This document shows, piece by piece, positions 1 through 8,834 of a stretch of 64,000 bases of DNA (positions are counted from its first letter, which is position 1; each line of letters starts with the position of its first letter). Below the pieces are notes generated by a model. That model was not told the origin of the DNA. It made no database searches and worked only from the letters and a program-made list of their open reading frames with translations. The position numbers and the translations under genes were made by a program. The stretch is from Pandoraea fibrosis (lineage in GTDB: Bacteria > Pseudomonadota > Gammaproteobacteria > Burkholderiales > Burkholderiaceae): contig NZ_CP047385.1 in NCBI RefSeq assembly GCF_000807775.2, positions 4,278,001-4,342,000 on the forward strand, written 5' to 3'.

Positions 1-964
1 GCATGGTCACGAGTCCTACGAGCGAGAACGCGACCAGCACCCACAGCAGACGCGGGCGTCCCACGCGATCCGATAGCGGCCCGGCAATGAACGAGCCGAC
101 CACACCGATCAGGTACATCGTGAAGATCGCGCCAATCGCCGCATGCGGCAAATGGAACGGCGACGCCGACAAGTGGAAGCCCAGATAGTTGTAGACGCTC
201 ACGAAGCTGCCCATCATCAGCCCGGCGAACAGATACAACCCCAACAGCGCCGGATCGCCCAGATGGCGACGTGCGTGACCGATGGCCTCGCGCACCGACA
301 TGTGACGCGGCGTGAAGCGGCGCGAATGCGGCAGGCTGCGGGCAAACTCCAGCCCCATCGCCAGACATACCAGGCCGATCACGGCCACCGACACGCGCCA
401 CGAGAACATATCCGCCACGAACGCGGCAAGCACGCGCCCGGCCATGCCACCCAGGATATTGCCGCCGATGTACAGGCCCATCGACATACCGAGCGAGCGC
501 TGATCGATCTCTTCGCTCAGGTACGCCATCGCGATGGCCGGCAAACCGGAGAGCGCCAGCCCCTTGAGAGCACCGAGAACCACGACGGTCTCGAAGTTGG
601 TAGAGAACGCACTCGCGAGCGTGAGCACCGACGAACTGAGCAATGCCATCGTCATCATCCGCTTGCGACTCACCCGATCGGCAGCAACGCAGGTCACGAG
701 CAGCCCCAGCGCCATCATCATCGTGGCTGCCGAAACGGACCAACTGGCCTGCGCAGGCGTAATGCCGAACGTCGTGGTCAGCAACGGCAACAGCGACTGC
801 ATGCAGTACAACTGCGCGAACGTCGAAAAACCGCCGAAGAAGAGTGCCCGGCTGATGACAGCGTATTCGGCGGTGCCACGGGCAACGCCCGCAGGAAGCT
901 TGGGCGCCGACGCACCACTGGCCGTCGCGCCGTTAGCAAGAGGAAGGGAATTGGTTGATGCCAT
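1..964 (-). CDS. MFS transporter, YnfM-like (3' end cut by window edge)
   Basis: Major facilitator superfamily exporter of the inner membrane, probably 12 helices with drug, sugar or metabolite efflux as its role. The gene is read leftward from an ATG at 964 and runs off the left edge, so about 321 residues are visible. An Ala/Ser-rich cytoplasmic tail of about 35 residues precedes the first helix (residues 38-60). The charged loop after helix 3 reads ADRVSRKR (residues 95-102), which fits the MFS loop 2-3 signature. The start is supported by a weak GAGGCGAG about 9 bases upstream. It diverges from a LysR-type gene, an arrangement typical of regulator/exporter pairs, so that regulator probably controls it. 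The substrate cannot be told from sequence. Confidence 0.85.
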   Translation of the reverse strand, partial: MASTNSLPLANGATASGASAPKLPAGVARGTAEYAVISRALFFGGFSTFAQLYCMQSLLPLLTTTFGITPAQASWSVSAATMMMALGLLVTCVAADRVSRKRMMTMALLSSSVLTLASAFSTNFETVVVLGALKGLALSGLPAIAMAYLSEEIDQRSLGMSMGLYIGGNILGGMAGRVLAAFVADMFSWRVSVAVIGLVCLAMGLEFARSLPHSRRFTPRHMSVREAIGHARRHLGDPALLGLYLFAGLMMGSFVSVYNYLGFHLSASPFHLPHAAIGAIFTMYLIGVVGSFIAGPLSDRVGRPRLLWVLVAFSLVGLVTM

Positions 965-1095
965 GACGCTGGCTCGCCTCGCGCGAACCCAGGATGAAAT
1001 GTATACGGCGAATGATAAGTTTGCCGTTACCCAGCGTCCAATATATATTTAAGCGATATTTCCATATATAAAACAGATCAATCGAGGTTCGACGT
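965..1095. promoter_or_regulatory. Divergent promoter/operator region of MFS gene and lysR
   Basis: This is an AT-rich island in GC-rich DNA between two divergent starts. TATATAT (1042-1048) and ATATATA (1064-1070) form a perfect 7-bp inverted repeat around a 15-base spacer, which suits a LysR-type binding site (T-N11-A class). A GAGG Shine-Dalgarno at 1084-1087 serves the regulator. The assignment as operator is inference from position and symmetry. Confidence 0.5.
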
Positions 1096-2019
1096 ATGGA
1101 ACTGCGCCATCTCCGCTACTTCGTCACCGTGGCTGAAGAGTTGCATTTCAGCCGCGCTGCGCAAAAGCTCAATATCGGGCAACCACCGCTTTCCATGCAG
1201 ATTCGCGCGCTGGAGGAAGAACTTGGCGTGCCGCTCTTCGAGCGTTCGCAGCGGCGTGTCTTTCTGACCACCGCCGGACGCGCGTTTCTCGTGCGAGCCC
1301 GTCAAATCCTCGCCGATGCCGAAGCGGCACGTCTCGAGGTACAGCAAATCGCAGGACTCGACGCCGGGGAATTGCGTATCGCGTTCACGACCTCGGCACC
1401 AATGACCAACCTGATGAAACGTGTGCTCACCAGCTATCGGCAACGGTATCCGCGCGTCACACTCACGTTGAGCGAATCGCCATCGGAACGCCAGCGTGAC
1501 GCGCTTGCCGAGCGCACACTCGACATCGGCCTGTTACGTCAGGCAGATGACGCGCCACCGGTCGCCGGATTGAGTTTCGAAACGTTGATCGACGAAGCGC
1601 TGGTCGTCGTTCTGCATCAGGGCCATGCGCTGTCGCGACGTCAAAGCCTGTCCATTGCGGATCTGGCGAACGAAGCGTTCATCATGCACCCGCACGACGT
1701 CGGTACGGCGGTAGACGGCAAAATCCGGGGAATGTGCGAACGCGCGGGGTTCATGCCGCGCGTGGTGCAGGAAGCGCGCGAGTCGACCACCATCGTCGCA
1801 CTCGCGGCGAGCGGGTTGGGCGTTGCCGTCCTTCCCGCGGCCGTGCGATGCATCCAGATCGAAGGGGCATGCTTCATGGACCTCAGCGAGCCCGATGCCC
1901 ATACGCCTCTGCTGCTGGCCAAGCGTCGCGACGATGCCAGCCCGTTAGTGCAAGCGTTCGTCGCGATGTGCCACGAAGTGGCTGGCAATCTTCACGAGAC
2001 TCGCCAGCCTGCGCACTGA
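1096..2019 (+). CDS. LysR-family transcriptional regulator
   Basis: A 307-residue LTTR of normal length. The N-terminal winged helix-turn-helix (residues 1-60) is typical: it begins MELRHLRYFVTVAEELHFSRA and continues with AAQKLNIGQPPLS and LEEELGVPLFERS. A periplasmic-binding-protein-like effector domain follows at residues 90-295. The start has a GAGG Shine-Dalgarno 9 bases upstream. It diverges from the MFS exporter and most likely regulates it together with its own expression. Its 3' end lies 7 bp from the convergent CopD-like gene. The effector is unknown. Confidence 0.9.
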   Translation: MELRHLRYFVTVAEELHFSRAAQKLNIGQPPLSMQIRALEEELGVPLFERSQRRVFLTTAGRAFLVRARQILADAEAARLEVQQIAGLDAGELRIAFTTSAPMTNLMKRVLTSYRQRYPRVTLTLSESPSERQRDALAERTLDIGLLRQADDAPPVAGLSFETLIDEALVVVLHQGHALSRRQSLSIADLANEAFIMHPHDVGTAVDGKIRGMCERAGFMPRVVQEARESTTIVALAASGLGVAVLPAAVRCIQIEGACFMDLSEPDAHTPLLLAKRRDDASPLVQAFVAMCHEVAGNLHETRQPAH

Positions 2020-2026
2020 CGCGGGA

Positions 2027-2479
2027 TCAGCCGCGCAGCGAGGCCGCCAGACCGATGACGACGACGCCCAGCACGAGGTTGAGAATTACCAGCCGGCGAA
2101 TGCCGTTGACCGCCGCAGCACCGTCCGGCCATGACTGCGCCTGCACCGCGCGTTGCAGGCGCGGGAACAGAGCAAACCGGATGTGACCGAAGACGAGCAT
2201 CATCAACACGCCGACGCCTGCCATCGCATGCACAGGCCAACGCGCATGCAAGCCCCCCATCCCCATCATCATGTGACCGCCCGAGAGCAGGATCACGACG
2301 ATGGCCACGCCCACCCACGTAAAGAAGCGCGTGAGCGCCGCCTCCCACAACGGCAGACGTTGCTGCGGCGAGAGTTCGGACGACGCCGGCCGCAGGCAGG
2401 CCAGGGCAAAGAACATCCCCCCGATCCAGACAGCAACGCTTACCAGATGCAAGAACAGGCTGAAGGCATAAACGCTCAT
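2027..2479 (-). CDS. CopD-family integral membrane protein
   Basis: A 150-residue membrane protein with four predicted helices (about residues 4-26, 53-73, 80-100 and 128-148). The N-terminal LHLVSVAVWIGGMFF is the hallmark of the CopD/YebZ-like membrane family. A Met/His-rich loop (GGHMMMGMGGLHARWPVHAM) might bind copper or another metal, but family members of this small size are uncharacterised. The start has GGGAGT 8 bases upstream. It lies 12 bp downstream of parC on the same strand, so it may ride on the parC transcript. Confidence 0.75.
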   Translation of the reverse strand: MSVYAFSLFLHLVSVAVWIGGMFFALACLRPASSELSPQQRLPLWEAALTRFFTWVGVAIVVILLSGGHMMMGMGGLHARWPVHAMAGVGVLMMLVFGHIRFALFPRLQRAVQAQSWPDGAAAVNGIRRLVILNLVLGVVVIGLAASLRG

Positions 2480-2491
2480 GCGTGACTCCCG

Positions 2492-4828
2492 TCAGGATGC
2501 CGAAGGCACGGCCGGCAACACCGGCTCGAGCGAACGCGGCTTGAAAGTAGCGAACTTGACGGCAGGCGAGCGCCCCTTGCGGGCACGCTTGCCGATATTC
2601 GGCGCCAGCGATGCCCCCGAGAGTGTCTCGGACTGCACCTTGCCGCCGCGAACTTCGCCGTACACCGTGACACCGGCTTCGCTGATCGGCACCGCCGCCA
2701 CCAGCGTTTGCTTGTCGTCGAGCCCGATCAGCGTGACACCCCGTCCGCCGCCCGTGAGCGACTTCATCTCGTCCATGCCGAACACGAGCAAACGGCCGTC
2801 ACTCGACAGACAGGCCACCGCGCTTGCCCCCTGCCAGATCGGCGTCGGGGCAAGCGGCTCGGCACCATCGTCGATGGTCATGAACGACTTGCCCGCCTTC
2901 ACGCGGCTGACCATATCGCCCAGCTTCGTCGTGAAGCCAAAGCCTGCCGACGTAGCCAGCAACAGCGGTTGTTCGCTCGATGCCGCGTAATAGTGCAACA
3001 AGCGCGAGCCCGACTCGAGTTCGATCAGCGACGTGAGCGGCACCCCGTCGCCACGCCCCCCCGGCAGCAGCGACACAGCGACCGAATAGACGCGGCCATT
3101 GCTGCCCCACGCGATCAGCGGATCGACGGTGCGGCATTCGAACGCGCCGTACAGGGCGTCGCCCTGCTTGAACGAGAAGCCCTGTGCGTCCAGACCATGG
3201 CCCTTGAGCGCACGCACCCAGCCTTTGGCAGAGACCACCACCGTGACCGGCTCGTCGACCACGCGCGCCTCGGCAACGGCACGCTTTTCTTCCTGAATCA
3301 GCGTGCGACGATCGTCACCGAACTGCTTCGCGTCGGCCTCGATTTCCTTGATGATCAGGCGCTTCATCGTGCTGTCGTTGGCGAGCAACTCTTCGAGCTT
3401 GGCCTTCTCGTCGCGCAACGACGCGAGTTCCTGCTCGATCTTGATCGCTTCCAGACGCGCCAACTGACGCAGCCGGATTTCGAGAATGTCTTCGGCCTGA
3501 CGCTCGCTCAACTGGAACGCGCTCATCAACGCGGCTTTCGGCTCGTCCGACTCGCGGATGATGCGAATGACCTCGTCGATATTCAGAAAGACGATCATCC
3601 GTCCTTCGAGAATATGAATGCGGTCGTTGACCTTGCCCAGACGATGGCGCGAGCGGCGCGTGACCGTCTCGAAGCGGAATCCGATCCACTCGGAAATGAT
3701 GTCGCGCAACGACTTCTGCGCCGGACGACCATCGGCCCCCACCATCACGAGGTTGACCGATGCGCTCGACTCGAGGCTCGTATGAGCGAGCAGCATCGTA
3801 ATGAATTCCTGCTGGTCGATGCGGCTCGACTTCGGCTCGAACACCAGTCGCACAGGCGCATCTTTGCCCGATTCGTCGCGAACCGTATCGAGCATGCCAA
3901 GCACCGACTGCTTGAGGTTCTGTTGCTCCGGCGTGAGCGTCTTCTTGCCGAGCTTGACCTTCGGGTTGGTGATTTCCTCGATTTCCTCGAGCACCTTCTG
4001 GCCCGAGGTATTGGGCGGCAACTCGTACACTACCGCTTGCCACTGGCCGCGCGCCATCTCTTCGATCTTCCAGCGCGCGCGCACCTTGAGACTGCCGCGA
4101 CCGGTATCGTAGGCCGCACGGATTTCCGCAGCGCTCGAAATCAGTTGACCGCCCCCCGGGAAATCCGGCCCCTGCACGTAGGTCATCAACTCGGCATCGT
4201 CGAGCTTCGGGTTGCGGATCAGCGCAACGGCAGCCGACGCGACTTCGCGAAGATTGTGCGACGGGATTTCCGTCGCCAACCCCACGGCAATCCCCGACGC
4301 GCCATTGAGCAATACGAACGGCAGACGTGCCGGCAACAAACGCGGCTCTTCCGTCGACCCATCGTAGTTCGGCACGAAGTCCACCGTGCCCGCATCGATT
4401 TCGTCGAGCAGCAGCTTCGCGATCGGCGTCAATCGCGCTTCGGTGTACCGCATGGCCGCCGCGCCGTCGCCATCGCGCGAGCCAAAGTTGCCCTGACCGT
4501 CGATGAGCGGATAGCGCATCGAGAAGTCCTGCGCGAGACGCACCAACGCGTCATAGGCAGACTGGTCCCCGTGCGGGTGAAACTTGCCGAGCACGTCACC
4601 GACCACACGCGCCGACTTCACCGGCTTGGCGTCGGCCGCAAGGCCCATTTCGTTCATCGCGAACAGAATCCGGCGCTGCACTGGCTTCTGGCCATCGCAG
4701 ACGTCAGGCAGTGCACGGCCTTTGACCACGCTAATTGCGTAGTCGAGATAAGCGCGCTCGGCGTAAGCGCCGAGCGTCAGCGTGTCGTCATCCGACGGCT
4801 GCGTAAAGAGATCTTCTACTTGTTCCAT
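2492..4828 (-). CDS. parC: DNA topoisomerase IV subunit A (ParC)
   Basis: A 778-residue ParC, the breakage-reunion subunit that decatenates daughter chromosomes together with ParE. The winged-helix/tower part covers about residues 25-480. The active-site tyrosine is Tyr128 in [13 protein letters not shown]-terminal beta-propeller region (about 500-740) has repeats such as [11 protein letters not shown] and NGRVYSVAV. The length suits betaproteobacterial ParC, not GyrA (about 870), and a canonical GyrA box is absent. The quinolone-determining segment reads [11 protein letters not shown]: Gln89 stands where E. coli ParC has Ser80, and Asp93 where it has Glu84. The start ATG has AGGTTTT upstream. 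parE lies 1.7 kb upstream on the same strand, separated by two envelope genes. Confidence 0.97.
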   Translation of the reverse strand: MEQVEDLFTQPSDDDTLTLGAYAERAYLDYAISVVKGRALPDVCDGQKPVQRRILFAMNEMGLAADAKPVKSARVVGDVLGKFHPHGDQSAYDALVRLAQDFSMRYPLIDGQGNFGSRDGDGAAAMRYTEARLTPIAKLLLDEIDAGTVDFVPNYDGSTEEPRLLPARLPFVLLNGASGIAVGLATEIPSHNLREVASAAVALIRNPKLDDAELMTYVQGPDFPGGGQLISSAAEIRAAYDTGRGSLKVRARWKIEEMARGQWQAVVYELPPNTSGQKVLEEIEEITNPKVKLGKKTLTPEQQNLKQSVLGMLDTVRDESGKDAPVRLVFEPKSSRIDQQEFITMLLAHTSLESSASVNLVMVGADGRPAQKSLRDIISEWIGFRFETVTRRSRHRLGKVNDRIHILEGRMIVFLNIDEVIRIIRESDEPKAALMSAFQLSERQAEDILEIRLRQLARLEAIKIEQELASLRDEKAKLEELLANDSTMKRLIIKEIEADAKQFGDDRRTLIQEEKRAVAEARVVDEPVTVVVSAKGWVRALKGHGLDAQGFSFKQGDALYGAFECRTVDPLIAWGSNGRVYSVAVSLLPGGRGDGVPLTSLIELESGSRLLHYYAASSEQPLLLATSAGFGFTTKLGDMVSRVKAGKSFMTIDDGAEPLAPTPIWQGASAVACLSSDGRLLVFGMDEMKSLTGGGRGVTLIGLDDKQTLVAAVPISEAGVTVYGEVRGGKVQSETLSGASLAPNIGKRARKGRSPAVKFATFKPRSLEPVLPAVPSAS

Positions 4829-5101
4829 AAAACCTGTGGGTTTGCTGCGAACGTTTGACGAGAGTTCGGGTGGACGTTGACCGCGAGATCATACCAAGCT
4901 CGTCGGTACATTTCGGCAAAAACACGTCCGAATGACAAAGCAAGACGTGATTTCGGAGCTGAGGAGACGGGAATCGGGAGGATGCCGCCCATGTTTCAGA
5001 CGAATCCGAGCATCGAGACCGCAGTTTGCGCATACGACCGCACGACCCGCACGACCATCACGCGCCCCCTCCTGCGGCAATAACACCCCAGAGGTGACGA
5101 T

Positions 5102-6052
5102 TCAGTCGGTCGATGGCGCGGAAGACAGTGCCCTTGGCGCCGAGTCACGTACCGACGCGTTCGGCATGGTAGCAGGCACGACGGGCAAACCGGACGGCGC
5201 CCCCAAAATGACGTGAATGCGGCCATCGCGCGAGCCGCTCACTCGGGCACGGCCGACTTGTCCTGCGCCGTTGGTGCCGGCCGCCCGAAGCACACCGCCG
5301 CCAGAGGCCGCGTCTGGCGCGTCGGGATTGAAGCGTCGGTAGAGTTCGAGCACGGCAGCCACATAGTCGCGGGTCTCCGCGTAAGGCGGGATCTGATCGG
5401 CATGACGCGCGACAGCGCCCTCGCCGGCGTTGTACGACGCCAGCACCAGTTCGAGACGATCGGGATAACGCGCCTGCAAATCACGCAGATAGCGCGCCCC
5501 CGTCAACACGTTGATACGCGGATCGGTCAGTTTGTCCGCGACCGTGCGCTTCGCATCGGCACGCACGCCGTAACGCTCGCCCGTCGTCGGGAGTACCTGC
5601 ATCAGGCCGACCGCCCCCTTGGGCGACACGGCATCGCTATCGAATCCCGACTCGGCCGCAATCACCGCCTTGAGCAGCGCGGCATCCACCTGAAAACGCT
5701 GCGCCGCCTGGGCAATGACGGGTGCGAGCTTTTTCAGATTGGGATGACGTGCGAGCGCGTCGTAAAGACGTGAGCGATCGGTACCGGTGACAGCGCCGCC
5801 CGGCTGGGCTCGCAGATCGGCGCTAGCCCCTGACCCGACGACCAGACGGTAGCGCGCGTCGAGCTTGCGTGCGGCGAGATGAGCCACGCCGTTCTCGTCG
5901 ACATAACCGTAGAGTTCGGCATGCGCAAGCGGCGGCGCGACAAGCAGCGCAGCCGCCAGCGCGGGCCCTGCGAGCTTGCGCAGAGAGAACGGTTGGCGGA
6001 GCGCGCTCGCGCGATCCGCCGTCGACACTGACTTATTGCTGACCTTTGACAT
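5102..6052 (-). CDS. Lytic transglycosylase with DUF4124 domain
   Basis: A 316-residue exported peptidoglycan lytic transglycosylase. The N-terminus carries a basic stretch and an Ala/Leu-rich signal peptide ending near AHA (residue 45). A short DUF4124 domain (ELYGYVDENGVAHL, residues 46-70) follows. The SLT/goose-lysozyme-like domain covers about 108-245, with Glu134 in AAESGF as probable catalytic acid, then GLMQVLP and ASYNAGEGAV motifs. The C-terminal 70 residues are low in complexity. The start overlaps the end of the upstream DUF4399 gene by 20 bp, so the two are translationally close. It probably trims glycan strands during growth or appendage assembly. Similar transglycosylase genes sit near parC in related genomes, from memory. 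Confidence 0.92.
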   Translation of the reverse strand: MSKVSNKSVSTADRASALRQPFSLRKLAGPALAAALLVAPPLAHAELYGYVDENGVAHLAARKLDARYRLVVGSGASADLRAQPGGAVTGTDRSRLYDALARHPNLKKLAPVIAQAAQRFQVDAALLKAVIAAESGFDSDAVSPKGAVGLMQVLPTTGERYGVRADAKRTVADKLTDPRINVLTGARYLRDLQARYPDRLELVLASYNAGEGAVARHADQIPPYAETRDYVAAVLELYRRFNPDAPDAASGGGVLRAAGTNGAGQVGRARVSGSRDGRIHVILGAPSGLPVVPATMPNASVRDSAPRALSSAPSTD

Positions 6053-6452
6053 GCACCTTGATCGTCTGGCTCATCGCCGGACCATACGACTGGTGCGCAC
6101 CGTTGGCGAACTGCATCGTCAACGTGTGATCGCCCGGCGTCAGATTGACGCTCGTCTCGGTCTGGCCCTTGCCAAAATGCAGGTGCGTGTCGTCGGTGGG
6201 AACGACCTGACCTGCCGGAACGGAATCGCCGTCGATAATGAGGTGGTGATGACCGGTGTTGGGCGTCATATCGCCCGCCGGCTTGATCGCCATCCCCTCG
6301 ACGCCGAACTTGACCACGACCGGGTTCGACACCGTGGCACCGTTGGTCGGCGCAACGAAGAAGACGCGCGGCTGAGCCGACTGTGCCAAAGCGGTAACGC
6401 TTGCGCCAGCAAGCAGTAGCGGCACGAAAATGCAACGCATGGAACGCAACAT
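6033..6452 (-). CDS. Exported DUF4399 protein
   Basis: A 139-residue secreted protein. A signal peptide (about residues 1-23, ending in ALAQS) is followed by a compact beta-rich DUF4399 domain. Conserved-looking His clusters read TGHHHLIID and DDTHLHFGKGQTE, which could bind metal, though I know of no proven function. It lies between parE (110 bp upstream) and the transglycosylase, whose start it overlaps by 20 bp. The ATG lies at 6452. The role is unknown; location suggests the periplasm. Confidence 0.85.
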   Translation of the reverse strand: MLRSMRCIFVPLLLAGASVTALAQSAQPRVFFVAPTNGATVSNPVVVKFGVEGMAIKPAGDMTPNTGHHHLIIDGDSVPAGQVVPTDDTHLHFGKGQTETSVNLTPGDHTLTMQFANGAHQSYGPAMSQTIKVHVKGQQ

Positions 6453-6561
6453 AACGCGACTCCCGGAAGGGTGAAGCTTGGATTATCCCACTATGTGAGC
6501 GCTCACGCTGGTCTGCCCATGCGTGAGGCTCCCGCGATTGGAACGACGTCTGCGCAAGCGC

Positions 6562-8541
6562 TTAGATGTCGGCTTCCACTTCATTGCCCTTGGCTTCGAG
6601 CCAGCTGCGCCGTTGCGCCGCTTCGCCCTTGCCCATGAGCATGTTCATACGCGCCACGGTCGCATCGAAATCCAGAGCGCCGAGCGCCACCGGGCTCAGC
6701 CGGCGCGTGTCGGGATTCATGGTGGTTTCCCACAACTGCGCGGCACTCATTTCTCCCAGCCCCTTGAAGCGGCTGATCGACCATGCGGACTCGCGCACGC
6801 CATCCTTGCGCAGTTTGTCGAGAATCGCCTCGAGCTCACCTTCGTCGAGCGCGTAGAGCTTCTGCGCGGGCTTCTTGCCACGGGCCGGGGCGTCCACGCG
6901 ATAAAGCGGCGGACGCGCCACATACACATGCCCCGTCGCAATCAATTGCGGGAAATGACGGAAGAACAGGGTGAGCAGCAGCACCTGAATGTGCGAGCCG
7001 TCGACGTCGGCGTCCGAGAGAATGCAGATCTTGCCGTAGCGCAGATTCGACAGGTCGGGCGTGTCGTTCGCGCCATGCGGATCGACGCCGATGGCCACGG
7101 CGATGTCATGCACTTCGTTGTTCGCGAAGAGCCTGTCGCGCTCGGTCTCCCAAGTGTTGAGCACCTTGCCGCGCAACGGCAGAATCGCCTGAAACTCCTT
7201 GTCGCGGCCCATCTTCGCCGAGCCGCCTGCCGAGTCGCCCTCGACCAGAAACAGTTCGTTACGCGTGATGTCTTCGGTCTCGCAATCGGTGAGCTTGCCC
7301 GGCAACACGGCCACGCCGGAACTCTTCTTCTTCTCGATCTTCTGGCCGGCGCGCGTGCGCGCCTGCGCCTGACGAATCACAAGTTCGGCGAGCTTCTTGC
7401 CATGCTCGACGTGATGATTGAGCCACAGCTCGAGCGCAGGACGCGTGAACGACGACACCAGACGCACGGCGTCGCGGCTATTCAGACGCTCCTTGATCTG
7501 GCCCTGAAACTGCGGATCGAGGACCTTCGCGGACAGCACGAACGACACGCGCGAGAAGACGTCTTCCGGCAGCAACTTCACGCCCTTTGGCTGAAGATTA
7601 TGCAGTTCGATGAAGCCTCGCACGGCCTGAAACAACCCTTCGCGCAGGCCCGATTCGTGCGTGCCGCCGGCTGGCGTCGGAATCAGGTTGACGTACGACT
7701 CGCGCACCGGCGCACCGTCTTCGGTCCAGGCGACGACCCACGCCGCGCCCTCGCCTTCGGCGAAGCTGTCTTCGTTGCCGTCGGCAAATCGCTCGCCTTC
7801 GAACAACGGAATGAGCGGCTCGGCACCGTTCAGCGATTCGACCAGGTAGCCACGCAGACCCTGCTCGTAGAACCACGTCTGCTCTTCGCCGTTCTTCTCC
7901 TGACGCAACGTCACGCGCACGCCCGGCAACAGCACTGCTTTCGAGCGCAGCAAGCGTTGCAGTTCGCCCAGCGGCAGCGCAGGGCTGTCGAAGTACTTCG
8001 TGTCCGGCCAGACGGTGACACGTGTACCGCTCTTCTTCTCACCGCGTTGTGCGGCACGCGAATGCAGTGCCACGTTGACGTTACCGCCGTCGGCGAACTC
8101 GAGTTCGGAAACCTGACCGTCGCGCCAGACGGTGACCGCCAGGCGGGTGGCCAGTGCGTTCGTCACCGACACGCCAACGCCGTGCAAACCACCGGAGAAG
8201 GTGTAAGCGCCACCGGCGGCCTTATCGAACTTGCCACCGGCGTGCAGGCGGGTGAATACGATTTCGACGACCGGCACCCCCTCTTCCGGGTGGATGCCGA
8301 CGGGGATGCCACGACCGTCGTCCTCGACGCTCACCGAACCATCCTTGTTCAGAGTGACGAGAATCTGCTTACCGAAACCGCCCAGCGCTTCGTCCGACGC
8401 GTTGTCGATGACTTCCTGAATGATGTGCAGCGGATTTTCGGTGCGTGTGTACATGCCCGGGCGCTGCTTGACCGGCTCAAGGCCCTTCAGGACCTTGATG
8501 GACGCTTCGCTGTACTGGGCAGGCGTATTTTTTTTCGACAT
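6562..8541 (-). CDS. parE: DNA topoisomerase IV subunit B (ParE)
   Basis: A 659-residue type IIA topoisomerase ATPase subunit. It shows the GHKL motifs EVIDNASDEALGG, DDGRGIPVG and GGLHGVGVSVTNALA, then a transducer domain, then a TOPRIM domain with EGDSAGGSAKMGRD and DADVDG, and the C-terminal part beginning around RFKGLGEMSA. The length fits ParE and not the longer GyrB (about 800). It pairs with ParC 1.7 kb downstream. The first codons contain a run of eight A residues (8528-8535, read on the minus strand). A DnaA-box-like inverted pair lies 34-56 bp upstream of the start. Confidence 0.97.
   Translation of the reverse strand: MSKKNTPAQYSEASIKVLKGLEPVKQRPGMYTRTENPLHIIQEVIDNASDEALGGFGKQILVTLNKDGSVSVEDDGRGIPVGIHPEEGVPVVEIVFTRLHAGGKFDKAAGGAYTFSGGLHGVGVSVTNALATRLAVTVWRDGQVSELEFADGGNVNVALHSRAAQRGEKKSGTRVTVWPDTKYFDSPALPLGELQRLLRSKAVLLPGVRVTLRQEKNGEEQTWFYEQGLRGYLVESLNGAEPLIPLFEGERFADGNEDSFAEGEGAAWVVAWTEDGAPVRESYVNLIPTPAGGTHESGLREGLFQAVRGFIELHNLQPKGVKLLPEDVFSRVSFVLSAKVLDPQFQGQIKERLNSRDAVRLVSSFTRPALELWLNHHVEHGKKLAELVIRQAQARTRAGQKIEKKKSSGVAVLPGKLTDCETEDITRNELFLVEGDSAGGSAKMGRDKEFQAILPLRGKVLNTWETERDRLFANNEVHDIAVAIGVDPHGANDTPDLSNLRYGKICILSDADVDGSHIQVLLLTLFFRHFPQLIATGHVYVARPPLYRVDAPARGKKPAQKLYALDEGELEAILDKLRKDGVRESAWSISRFKGLGEMSAAQLWETTMNPDTRRLSPVALGALDFDATVARMNMLMGKGEAAQRRSWLEAKGNEVEADI
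8528..8535 (-). repeat. A8 homopolymer inside codons 2-5 of parE
   Basis: Eight consecutive T on the plus strand are eight A in the parE message, spanning the codons for Ser-Lys-Lys-Asn right after the start. Such tracts are slippage-prone in replication and transcription; a one-base change would stop translation early. Confidence 0.9.
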
Positions 8542-8574
8542 AGCGTGACTGAATTGGGGTACGACGCCCGGCGA

Positions 8575-8597
8575 TTATCCACATTTCCTGTGGACAA
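8575..8597. promoter_or_regulatory. Inverted DnaA-box-like pair upstream of parE
   Basis: TTATCCACA (8575-8583) is an exact match to the DnaA-box consensus TTATNCACA. Five bases later TGTGGACAA (8589-8597) is the same box in the other orientation with one mismatch. The pair sits 34-56 bp upstream of the parE start, inside its likely promoter. Binding by DnaA is inference; a chance palindrome is possible. Confidence 0.4.
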
Positions 8598-8834
8598 CCA
8601 CGGGGAAAACCCATTAACACATGACAAAAGTGACGCCGGATCAACGACTTGAGTTGCGGCGCCCACATAATGGGCACTCTGAGCGCTTCGCGCCCGGCAT
8701 GGGGGTCCGGGAAGCGAGCCGCGCCTGATGAATCGCGGCCTATTGTACTGTCACTCGCGATGCGATCGAATGACAGCCCCTGCCGGACAACATTCGGCGG
8801 CCGGACCTCGGGCCGCAGGAGCGTCCATCGACAC

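Noticed and set aside
2708..4858. 716-codon open frame on the plus strand across parC
   Set aside because: It is antisense to parC; its composition (Arg/His/Gln-rich) is the usual product of high-GC codon bias and no family is recognisable.
6523..8652. 709-codon open frame on the plus strand across parE
   Set aside because: Antisense shadow of parE with no start signal and no recognisable domain.
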